A stretch of DNA of 6,075 nucleotides from positions 1 through 6,075 of the forward strand of contig JAEYNG010000510.1 of NCBI GenBank assembly GCA_023412695.1, in the 5' to 3' direction. This DNA is from Planctomycetota bacterium. Its GTDB lineage: Bacteria; Planctomycetota; Phycisphaerae; Phycisphaerales; UBA1924. A program made the translations under genes and the position numbers. Below the pieces are notes generated by a model. It was given only the letters and a program-made list of their open reading frames with translations. It was not told where the DNA came from and searched no databases. This document shows, in pieces, positions 1 through 6,021 of this stretch (positions are counted from its first letter, which is position 1; every line of letters begins with the position of its first letter).

Positions 1-437
1 ACGACCCACCGCTCGCTCCGCGTCCACAGCAGCCCGCACCACGCGTCCACGCCCAGCACCGCCGCGGCCTGCCCAAACCTCCAGCACCACCGCAACACTT
101 GTTCGCGCGCCACGCCCTCAACGAGCAGCGACGGCTCCTTCCAGCCCCCATCCGCCGCGCTGTTGTGCATCGGCCGCGCTGTCAACCCCGCCCGCGTGAT
201 CTCCCCCGCAAGCCCCTCCATCCGCCGCGAGTTCTACGCATCATCAAGCGCAACCGACCATGGGTTCGCCGCGCTCACGATCGCCCACCGCCCCCGCGGC
301 ACCACATCCGCCGCCCGCAACACATCCGTCTCCCGCGGCTCACCCGCAAACGTCAGCGCCCCGCGCCCCTCAGGCAGGTGATAGTGCGCCCGCACGTACG
401 CGTCGGCCACCTCCCATTCTCCTCGCGCCCGCGTCAT
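1..437 (-). pseudogene. DUF3293 domain protein, interrupted by an in-frame TAG and cut by the left window edge
   Basis: Reading the minus strand from ATG at 435-437 (or GTG at 438-440) gives 67 codons, then TAG at 234-236, then a further 77 open codons to the window edge. Family-like motifs occur on both sides of the stop. Before it is WAIVSAANP at residues 51-59, matching the ' afiTAwNP' core of DUF3293. After it come NSRRMEGL at 69-76, GWKEPSLLVEG around 98-108 and RFGQAAAVLG around 120-129, matching the N..R...L, W.EpSllV.G and RFGQnA.v blocks of the same family. The frame is therefore one gene with a single nonsense codon where the family usually has a polar residue just before a conserved Asn. 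The function of DUF3293 is unknown. No strong ribosome binding site is visible. It is divergent from the ABC exporter. It could be a true pseudogene, a sequencing or assembly error, or a read-through case; the family assignment is from remembered motifs, with fair confidence. Confidence 0.72.
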
Positions 438-503
438 CACGCATTGTTGCCGCGGGCGTACGATCCCGTCGATGGCGAACGATCCGAACGGGGCAGGGGC
501 GGC

Positions 504-507
504 GAGG
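504..507 (+). promoter_or_regulatory. Likely Shine-Dalgarno sequence (GAGG) choosing the exporter start
   Basis: GAGG lies six bases upstream of the ATG at 514. The alternative in-frame ATG at 472 has no purine-rich site before it. The codons between 472 and 513 (GGG, GCA, GGG, AGG among them) are also unlike the C-ending usage of the gene body. Both points favour 514 as the start. Confidence 0.5.
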
Positions 508-513
508 ACCGGC

Positions 514-2667
514 ATGCACAACAACGGCGCGGCCGGGCAGCCGTCGGCACACGCGACCCGCGCGGCCGCCGTCCGCGCCAGTAAGTCCAGCCGGGCACGC
601 TTCACCGAGTACCTCCGCAAGCGCGCCGAGCAGGCCGCCAAGGCCAAGGCCAAGCGCGCCCCGGCCAGAAAGCCCGTCCCCCACACCGAGGGCGCGGCGG
701 GCGACCCCAACAGCCCAGAACGAACCCAGCGCTCCCGCAACTTCTGGACACTTTTCCGCGAGTTCTGGGCCATGCTCCGCGGCCGCAGGCTCGTCGTCTT
801 CGCCTGCATCGGCACGGTCACGCTCTCCGTGCTCACCGGCCTCATCATGCCCGCGGGCACCAAGGTCGTCATCGACTACATCCTCACCGATAACCCCGGC
901 CCCGCCGGCCTGCCCGAGTGGACCCCCACGCGCGACCGCATCCACCTGCTCTGGTACGTCGCGGCCGTGATCACCGCGCTCAATCTGGTCTCCGTCGGCG
1001 TCGGCATCTGGGGCCGCTACCGCATGACGATCCTCGCCCAGCGCATGCGCGTGCTCGTCCGCCGGCGCGTCTTCTCCCACGCCTTCCGGCTCCCGCTCAC
1101 GCGCGTCTACGCCCTGAAATCCGGCGGCGCGGCCAGCATGCTCCGCGAGGACGCGACCCAGGCCGGTGAGCTGCTCTTCAGCCTCCTCTACAACCCCTGG
1201 CGCGCGATCGTCCAGCTCGTCAGCACGCTCATCATCCTCGCGATCGTCGATTGGCGGCTCCTCCTCGGCGCGCTTGTGCTCATCCCCGCCGCCTGGTGGA
1301 GCCAGAAGACCTGGATCAGCCGCATTCGCCCCGTCCACCGCGAGGCCCGCGCGACGCGACAGGCCATCGACGCCCACGCGACCCAGGCGTTCGCCGGCAT
1401 GCGTGTCGTCCGCGGCTTCTCGCGCGAGCGCGGCGAGGCCGCGCGTTTCACCATCGGCAACCACCTCCTCTCCCGGCAGGAGATGCTCGCCTGGGTCTGG
1501 TCCCGCGCGATGGAAGTCGTCTGGATGGTGCTCATCCCCCTCGGCTCCGTCGCCGTCCTGCTCTACGGCGGCTGGCAGGTCATCGAGGGCAACCTCACCA
1601 TCGGCGACGTGATGATGTTCTCGGCCTACCTCATCATGCTCCTCGGCCCGCTCGAGGCCCTCTCCGCGAGCGCAACCAGCATCCAGAGCCAGCTCGCCGG
1701 CCTCGACCGCGTCCTCGACTTGCTCGAGGAAACGCCCGAGTTCCAAGCCCCCGTTCCCGCCGACCGCAAGCGCGGCACGCTCATCGCACGCTCCGAGGGC
1801 TGGCGCGACGACAGTTGGCCGCAGGAAGCGACCGGCCGCGTGCTCGACCCCGCCCGCGTGCAGGGCCGCATCACCCTCCGCGACGTCTCCTTCCGCTACC
1901 CCACCCCGCCCGGCTCGCCCCCGTCCAGCGAGTGGGTCCTCGCCGGCATTAACCTCGACGTCCACCCCGGCAAGACGGTCGCCCTCGTCGGCCCGAGCGG
2001 CGCGGGCAAGACCACGCTCTGCAACCTCGTCGCACGCTTCTACGACCCCGTCGAGGGCGCCGTCTCGCTCGACGGCGTCGACCTGCGCGAGATCGACGTC
2101 GCCTCCTACCGCGCCCTCCTCGGCATCGTCGAGCAGGACGTCTTTCTCTTCGACGGCACCATCCGCGAGAACATCGCCTACGCCCGCCGCGGCGTCACCG
2201 ACGAGCAGGTCCGCGAGGCCGCACGCGCCGCCCACGCCCACGACTTCATCCAGAAGCTCGAGCAAGGCTACGACACGCTCATCGGCGAACGCGGCGTCCG
2301 CCTCTCCGGTGGCCAGCGCCAGCGCCTCGCCATCGCCCGCGCACTCCTCGCAGACCCGCGCATCCTCATCCTCGACGAGGCGACCAGCAACCTCGACTCC
2401 GAGAGCGAGGCGCTCATCCAGGAGTCTCTCCGGGCCCTGATGCGCGGCCGCACGTGCTTCGTCATCGCCCACCGCCTCAGCACCATCCGCCACGCCGACC
2501 AGATCGTCGTCCTCGAGAAGGGCCGCATCACCGAGACCGGCACCCACGACGAACTCGCTCAGCGCGAGGGCCGCTACTGGGAAATGCTCCGCCGCCAGCT
2601 CCACCCCGGTGGCGCGGCCTCAACCGTCGGCGCGATCGATGCGAGAAAGTTAGTTGAGCCGGACTGA
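514..2667 (+). CDS. ABC exporter half-transporter, fused membrane and ATPase domains (MsbA/multidrug type)
   Basis: This is a 717-residue type I ABC exporter in one chain, expected to work as a homodimer in the inner membrane and use ATP to move a lipid or hydrophobic compound outward. The membrane domain spans about residues 85-390, with hydrophobic segments near 92-112, 145-166, 230-262, 332-352 and 363-383. The ATPase domain carries an A-loop Tyr (462), Walker A GPSGAGKT (493-500), Q-loop Gln (541), signature LSGGQ (597-601), Walker B ILILDEA with catalytic Glu 622, a D-loop (SNLD) and the H-loop His 653, so it should be active. The family is usually about 580-600 residues. The excess is an N-terminal Ala/Arg/Lys-rich stretch of about 80 residues and extra length in the linker and first ATPase strands (about 408-475). 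An in-frame ATG at 472 would add 14 residues; 514 is preferred for its GAGG site. The substrate cannot be told from sequence. It is convergent with the next gene and appears to be transcribed alone. Confidence 0.95.
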   Translation: MHNNGAAGQPSAHATRAAAVRASKSSRARFTEYLRKRAEQAAKAKAKRAPARKPVPHTEGAAGDPNSPERTQRSRNFWTLFREFWAMLRGRRLVVFACIGTVTLSVLTGLIMPAGTKVVIDYILTDNPGPAGLPEWTPTRDRIHLLWYVAAVITALNLVSVGVGIWGRYRMTILAQRMRVLVRRRVFSHAFRLPLTRVYALKSGGAASMLREDATQAGELLFSLLYNPWRAIVQLVSTLIILAIVDWRLLLGALVLIPAAWWSQKTWISRIRPVHREARATRQAIDAHATQAFAGMRVVRGFSRERGEAARFTIGNHLLSRQEMLAWVWSRAMEVVWMVLIPLGSVAVLLYGGWQVIEGNLTIGDVMMFSAYLIMLLGPLEALSASATSIQSQLAGLDRVLDLLEETPEFQAPVPADRKRGTLIARSEGWRDDSWPQEATGRVLDPARVQGRITLRDVSFRYPTPPGSPPSSEWVLAGINLDVHPGKTVALVGPSGAGKTTLCNLVARFYDPVEGAVSLDGVDLREIDVASYRALLGIVEQDVFLFDGTIRENIAYARRGVTDEQVREAARAAHAHDFIQKLEQGYDTLIGERGVRLSGGQRQRLAIARALLADPRILILDEATSNLDSESEALIQESLRALMRGRTCFVIAHRLSTIRHADQIVVLEKGRITETGTHDELAQREGRYWEMLRRQLHPGGAASTVGAIDARKLVEPD

Positions 2668-2687
2668 CCGCATGGGAAGCTCAAACG

Positions 2688-4145
2688 CTAAGGCAGATCG
2701 GTTGGCCTCGGCGGCCCCACACGCATCAAGTCGTCGCGGCACCGCGCGGCGGCCCGAAGGCGTTCCATGATCACCGCGTCCGTCGTGCCGCCACCCGCCA
2801 CGATCTTCAACGACCCCCCCGGCACCGCGTGCGCAACCAGATCGATCGGTGCGTTCGGCGCAACGAACAACTGCAGCGACGGCCCGTCCGGATACACCTT
2901 GACGACCCTTGCTCCCTCGAGCCCATCGCCCCAGAGCGTGGCCGCGATGCCCGTCGCCTGCACCGCGACACGCTCGGCAACCGACCGATGCGGATGAATG
3001 TACTTGATGATGACACGCCGCTCGTCTTCCGGTGCCTCATCCGCCGGAAGGAGCCGCCAATCCTCCCCAACAAACTTCGGGCAGCACGCCCAATCAAACG
3101 CAAATCGCATTGGAAGCGTCGCTGTACGAGGCTTGCACCGCGAGACTCCGTCTTCGGCAACCGCACCCGCCCAGTTGATCGTGAGATCGCAAACGACCCC
3201 CTGAAGGGCAAAGCGATTCTCGCGCCCTGCCGCGGCGTCAACGATGGCGATACTCCACTCCGTCGGCGGTCGCTCATTGAATCGCGCGGCCCAGTACCGC
3301 TGCTCAGCGATCATTGCAGTATCGGTGACTCCAAGCGTCTCCGTCGCGAAAGGATCGAGGCCAAACGTGGACGTCAGCATCTGATCGCTATGCGCCATGT
3401 CAACACGCCGCATCTCTCGCCGAAACCACTCCTCAACGGGCATGAGCACGTGCGCCGTCCAGCCGTCCTCGCCGCCGGAGATATATGTCTGGTAGTTGGA
3501 GATCACGCGGTCCTTGTTCGCCGCGTACCACTCGCGGCACCACGCGACGATGTCGCCCTCGGCCTTGAGTTGTTCCCGTGTGTACCGAAAGTCATAGTCC
3601 AGCACGTCGCGGATGCGTTCAGCGCCTTCCGGCGACGCAAGATCGTGAGCGTCGCACAGGACGGCAACACCTGCTTCTAGCACACCTTCCTGCCTGAGAT
3701 CATGCAGCAGCCCCACAAGCGGCCCGCTGATGCCGCCTCCGGGACAGTTCTGGCTCAGATGCCTGACCAGCACTTCGACCGCCCCGTCGGCCGCGAGCGC
3801 TTTGATGAGGTGCGGGCGAATCTCGCCGAGAAGCTCATCCTCCGGATCGACCCGACCGCCGGCGATCATGTGCTCAACAAGCAGCCGCCTGTCCTCGCGT
3901 GTCGCTCGCTTGCCGACAAGCTCGAGTTTCAGGCCCTCGATCGACCCCCAGTTGCTCTTCGTCACCACCCCGCCGGGCACCAGCTTCTGCCGTTCAACCT
4001 CGAACTCCTGGTGAATGTCAAACGACAACCCAGGGATACGGGACGAGCCGCTGGCCTCGCCAACTTTTTCCTGCGACGGCGGGTCATCGACGCCCATCCC
4101 AAAGGTCGTTCCGGCCAGCACGCAGAGAATGTGCACCCACGTCAT
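2688..4145 (-). CDS. Hypothetical protein, possibly exported, 485 residues
   Basis: I do not recognise the family. The N-terminus (MTWVHILCVLAGTTFG) is hydrophobic for about 16 residues and followed by an acidic, polar stretch, which fits a weak signal peptide, although it lacks the usual N-terminal Lys/Arg. The Cys at residue 8 is too early for a convincing lipobox. Residues about 80-185 are rich in Leu/Ala/Glu and look helical, perhaps HEAT-like. Residues 195-260 contain many Trp/Tyr (AWCREWYAANKD, EEWFRREMRRVD). The C-terminal half (about 295-450) alternates hydrophobic and polar residues and looks like beta structure, with a Cys pair at 354-355. The start is well fixed: an in-frame TGA lies 12 codons upstream (4182-4184) with no other start codon between. 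Only a weak GGAA precedes it. It ends 20 bases from the exporter stop, in convergent orientation, with no clear terminator hairpin. Codon use is more mixed than in the exporter. It could belong to a lineage-specific planctomycete family. Confidence 0.8.
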   Translation of the reverse strand: MTWVHILCVLAGTTFGMGVDDPPSQEKVGEASGSSRIPGLSFDIHQEFEVERQKLVPGGVVTKSNWGSIEGLKLELVGKRATREDRRLLVEHMIAGGRVDPEDELLGEIRPHLIKALAADGAVEVLVRHLSQNCPGGGISGPLVGLLHDLRQEGVLEAGVAVLCDAHDLASPEGAERIRDVLDYDFRYTREQLKAEGDIVAWCREWYAANKDRVISNYQTYISGGEDGWTAHVLMPVEEWFRREMRRVDMAHSDQMLTSTFGLDPFATETLGVTDTAMIAEQRYWAARFNERPPTEWSIAIVDAAAGRENRFALQGVVCDLTINWAGAVAEDGVSRCKPRTATLPMRFAFDWACCPKFVGEDWRLLPADEAPEDERRVIIKYIHPHRSVAERVAVQATGIAATLWGDGLEGARVVKVYPDGPSLQLFVAPNAPIDLVAHAVPGGSLKIVAGGGTTDAVIMERLRAAARCRDDLMRVGPPRPTDLP

Positions 4146-4295
4146 AAAGTTCCATTCGCCGCCAGATGCTTCCCGGTTCGGTCAGCTGCTGCACTGCCCA
4201 CGCTGCCCGACGCTCAAACGCAGCGCCATCCATCGACAGTTCAACTGAAGAGAAAGCTCGTCGAGCCATAGTCTTCTCGCGATCTGCCGCGAATA
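4146..4295. other. 150-base spacer between the nuclease gene and the hypothetical gene
   Basis: No RNA gene or convincing promoter was found here. A 5-bp stem with a 6-base loop (TCGCG at 4277-4281, CGCGA at 4288-4292) lies just past the nuclease stop but has no T-run, so it is not called as a terminator. A minus-strand reading frame beginning with ATG at 4267-4269 runs 61 codons to a stop at 4084-4086, overlapping the start of the hypothetical gene. It matches nothing I know. The hypothetical gene may be read from its own promoter in this spacer or by run-on from the toxin-antitoxin pair. Confidence 0.5.
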
Positions 4296-4616
4296 TCAAA
4301 TGCCCACGGCGTATACCCGGCATCGCAGATCCTCGCCGAGTACCCGTAGGAGTTCGGGCACGAGCGGCTTGAGAGCATCGACGTCACTACTTACAGCGAG
4401 CAGCACGACCACCGGGATCGGCAGCGTAGACAGATTCTGCTGCGACTTCATGCGGCGATCAGTCGTCACGAAAACCTCGAACGCCGTGGCCGCAAGACTC
4501 AGCAGCTCACCATTCCCTTTGTCCGCCCATCCCATCCGATAGGTTGTCTGCACCGTGTGCCCGATCAGCAGCGGCCCGAGCGGTCGCGGTACGCAATGGT
4601 CAAACAGCACCCTCAC
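4296..4616 (-). CDS. DUF5615 / COG4634-type PIN-like nuclease, putative toxin
   Basis: This 106-residue protein is a compact PIN-like domain of the kind predicted to be the toxin (an RNase) of DUF433-linked pairs. The family pattern is clear: an N-terminal strand with LFDHCVPRPL (Asp 6), then GHTVQTTYRMGWADKGNGELL at about 19-39 (Asn 35, Glu 37), then FVTTDRRMKSQQNL at 49-62 (Asp 53), then a strand IPVVVLLAV. Asp 6, Glu 37 and Asp 53 are the likely metal-binding residues, so it looks intact. Its length is usual for the family. The start codon is GTG at 4614-4616, with the upstream DUF433 stop TGA at 4613-4615. This GTGA overlap implies translational coupling. A purine stretch GAAGG lies four bases before the GTG. 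RNase activity is known for PIN domains in general, and I infer it here. Family identity is very likely; toxin role is likely but unproven. Confidence 0.9.
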   Translation of the reverse strand: MRVLFDHCVPRPLGPLLIGHTVQTTYRMGWADKGNGELLSLAATAFEVFVTTDRRMKSQQNLSTLPIPVVVLLAVSSDVDALKPLVPELLRVLGEDLRCRVYAVGI

Positions 4617-4864
4617 GCCGCCTTCGCCCCGGTCAGTGGCGCGAGCAAACCTCGCGCGGCCAAATCCAGCACGGCGATCGCCTGCTCGCGCGTCACGCCC
4701 TCGAAGTGATCCAGAAAAGTGTCAAGGTCGTGATTCGCGCGCAGATAGTCAAACAGCGTGCGGACCGGCACTCGCGTCCCGCGGAAGACCGGCTCGCCGC
4801 CCAGCCGCTCAAGATCGACGGAAATGAACGGATGCAGCGGGCTCGATTGTGGAAGCTGCTCCAT
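4613..4864 (-). CDS. DUF433 / COG2442-type protein, putative antitoxin
   Basis: This 83-residue protein carries the DUF433 hallmark GGEPVFRGTRVPVRTLFDYL at residues 22-41 (family pattern: GG.PV.rGTRi.V..l...L), followed by a helical part with TREQAIAVLDLAARGLL at 58-74. DUF433 proteins are small winged-helix-like proteins, usually 70-90 residues, predicted to act as antitoxins that bind the partner and the promoter of their own operon. It is the first gene of a two-gene unit, and its stop overlaps the GTG start of the DUF5615 nuclease, the usual antitoxin-toxin order. The first 14 residues are polar and not conserved-looking. No other start codon is available before the hallmark, so ATG at 4862-4864 is taken. 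A TATAGT box ends five bases upstream of that ATG and leaves no room for a Shine-Dalgarno site, which suggests a leaderless message. Autoregulation is inferred from the family. Confidence 0.9.
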   Translation of the reverse strand: MEQLPQSSPLHPFISVDLERLGGEPVFRGTRVPVRTLFDYLRANHDLDTFLDHFEGVTREQAIAVLDLAARGLLAPLTGAKAA

Positions 4865-4869
4865 GCAAA

Positions 4870-4875
4870 ACTATA
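4870..4875 (-). promoter_or_regulatory. Candidate -10 box (TATAGT) of the toxin-antitoxin unit
   Basis: On the minus strand TATAGT matches TATAAT at five of six bases in an otherwise GC-rich region. It lies five bases before the DUF433 ATG, so transcription would begin at or next to the start codon (leaderless). No good -35 box is seen at 16-18 bases upstream. Confidence 0.4.
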
Positions 4876-4899
4876 GACAGCACTCTTCCGCTCGCGGCG

Positions 4900-4929
4900 T
4901 TGATACCGGCTGATCCCAGCTCCGATACA
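4900..4929 (+). promoter_or_regulatory. Possible promoter of the epimerase gene (TTGATA / GATACA)
   Basis: TTGATA at 4900-4905 matches the -35 consensus at five of six bases. GATACA at 4924-4929, 18 bases on, matches the -10 consensus at only three. This would give a leader of roughly 45 bases before the ATG at 4981. It sits in the shared 116-base divergent region with the toxin-antitoxin unit, so a DUF433 repressor bound here could affect both. The call is weak because the -10 is poor. Confidence 0.3.
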
Positions 4930-4980
4930 CTCCGCCGGGGTGCCTCGCGGCCGCTCGCGCAGCTCCAGCAGAGACCGCAT

Positions 4981-5952
4981 ATGAAGATCGTCATCCCCGG
5001 CGGCTCCGGTCAGGTCGGCGCCATCCTCGCCCGCCACTTCCGCGCCCGCGGCCACGACGTCGTCATCATCAGCCGCAAGCCCGGCGAGCCCGGCACCCCC
5101 TGGCGCACCATCGTCTGGGACGCCGTCTCCCTCGGCCCCTGGGCCAGCGAGCTCGACGGCGCGGACGTCGTTATCAACCTCGCCGGCCGCAGCGTCAACT
5201 GCCGCTACAACGAGAAAAACCGCCGCGACATCATGGCCTCGCGCATCGACTCCACCCGCGTCGTCGGCAACGCCATCGCCAAGGCCCAGCGACCGCCGCG
5301 CGTCTGGCTGCAATCCAGCGGCGCAACGATCTACGCCCACCGCTTCGACGCCCCGAACGATGAAGCCACCGGCATCATCGGCGGCGACCCGCGAGAGCAG
5401 GGCGCGCCTGCCTCGTGGAACTTCAGCATCGAGGTGGTCAAGGCGTGGGAACAGGAACTCGCCGACGCGAAAACGCCCGCGACGCGCAAGGTCATCCTCC
5501 GAATGGCCATGGTCATGAGCCCCGACAAGGGCGGCATCTTCGACACGCTCGCCACCCTCGTCCGTCGCGGCCTCGGCGGCAACGTGGGGGGGGGCGGCGG
5601 CAGGCAATACGTATCGTGGGTCCACGAAGCCGACTTCCTCCGCGCTGTCGAGTTCCTCATCGAGCGCGAATCGCTCGACGGCCCCGTCAACATCGCGTCC
5701 CCGAATCCGCTCCCCTACAGCGACTTCATGCGCGCCCTGCGCAACGCGATGGGCGTGAAGATCGGCCTCCCCGCGACGCGCCTCATGCTCGAACTCGGCG
5801 CGATCTTCATGCGCACCGAGACCGAGCTCGTGCTCAAGAGCCGGCGCGTCGTCCCCGGCCGCCTCCTCGACGCCGGCTTCGACTTCACCTTCCCCGACTG
5901 GCCGGCCGCCGCGAAGGAACTCGTATCCCGTTGGAAGTACCGGCGCACGTGA
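4981..5952 (+). CDS. TIGR01777 family NAD(P)-dependent epimerase/oxidoreductase (YfcH-like, with DUF1731 C-terminus)
   Basis: This 323-residue protein is an atypical extended SDR (Rossmann fold) of the TIGR01777/YfcH group, predicted to be a cytoplasmic nucleotide-sugar-epimerase-like enzyme; no substrate is firmly known for the group. The nucleotide-binding Gly motif is PGGSGQVG (6-13). The family block VINLAGRSV (64-72) is followed by NRRDIMASRIDSTRVV (80-95). The SSGATIYAH segment (112-120) replaces the usual SaSaiGyYG. LRMAMVMSPDKGG (173-185), RRGLGG (195-200) and QYVSWVHEADFLRAV (209-223) are all characteristic. Residues about 276-317, with RRVVPGRLLDAGFDF, match DUF1731. Length is normal. 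ATG at 4981 is chosen because homology begins exactly there, whereas an earlier in-frame ATG at 4849 would overlap the DUF433 gene with non-family sequence. Only a weak GAGA site precedes it. An unusual Gly5 run (203-207) is encoded across nine consecutive G bases. It is transcribed alone. Confidence 0.93.
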   Translation: MKIVIPGGSGQVGAILARHFRARGHDVVIISRKPGEPGTPWRTIVWDAVSLGPWASELDGADVVINLAGRSVNCRYNEKNRRDIMASRIDSTRVVGNAIAKAQRPPRVWLQSSGATIYAHRFDAPNDEATGIIGGDPREQGAPASWNFSIEVVKAWEQELADAKTPATRKVILRMAMVMSPDKGGIFDTLATLVRRGLGGNVGGGGGRQYVSWVHEADFLRAVEFLIERESLDGPVNIASPNPLPYSDFMRALRNAMGVKIGLPATRLMLELGAIFMRTETELVLKSRRVVPGRLLDAGFDFTFPDWPAAAKELVSRWKYRRT

Positions 5953-5979
5953 CACTGCACGAACGCCCGCAATCACGCC

Positions 5980-6021
5980 GACATCCGACGTCTGACATCC
6001 GACATCCGACATCCGACGTCT
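5980..6021. repeat. Array of six heptamers, GACATCC (A) and GACGTCT (B), order A-B-A-A-A-B
   Basis: Six perfect 7-base units run head to tail: GACATCC, GACGTCT, GACATCC three times, GACGTCT. The two unit types differ at the fourth, sixth and seventh bases. The array fills most of the convergent gap between the epimerase stop and the stop of the gene entering from the right. Its last T is the first plus-strand base of that gene's stop codon. Short repeats of this GATGTCGGATGTC kind are, from memory, frequent between genes in some planctomycetes and often mistranslated as repetitive SDVG peptides. The role is unknown. The remaining bases from 5953 to 5979 show nothing recognisable. Confidence 0.85.

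Noticed and set aside
460..485. Direct repeat ACGATCC at 460-466 and 479-485 in the divergent region as an operator
   Set aside because: Seven bases repeated once in GC-rich sequence near gene starts is weak, and no regulator gene is adjacent.
99..584. A 161-codon plus-strand open frame at the left end
   Set aside because: The product is almost only Arg, Pro and His, typical of the antisense of a GC-rich gene; the opposite strand carries DUF3293 motifs.
370..2604. A 744-codon minus-strand open frame opposite the ABC exporter
   Set aside because: It is the antisense shadow of a strongly C-ending gene; its product is low-complexity Ala/Gly/Asp/Glu sequence without domains, while the plus strand carries complete ABC motifs.
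2829..3680. A 283-codon plus-strand open frame opposite the hypothetical gene
   Set aside because: The product is Arg/Pro/His-rich with no domain, and it is fully covered by the longer minus-strand gene with a well-defined start and more natural composition.
4277..4292. Stem-loop TCGCG/CGCGA just after the nuclease stop as a terminator
   Set aside because: The stem is only 5 bp and no T-run follows, so chance is a sufficient explanation in GC-rich DNA.
4849..4980. N-terminal extension of the epimerase from an earlier ATG at 4849
   Set aside because: The 44 extra residues do not resemble the family, overlap the DUF433 gene start, and precede the canonical Rossmann start MKIVIPGGSG.
4693..6012. 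A 439-codon minus-strand open frame opposite the epimerase
   Set aside because: It is an antisense shadow with low-complexity Ala/Asp/Gly/Val sequence; its first residues are only the translated heptamer repeat (SDVG).
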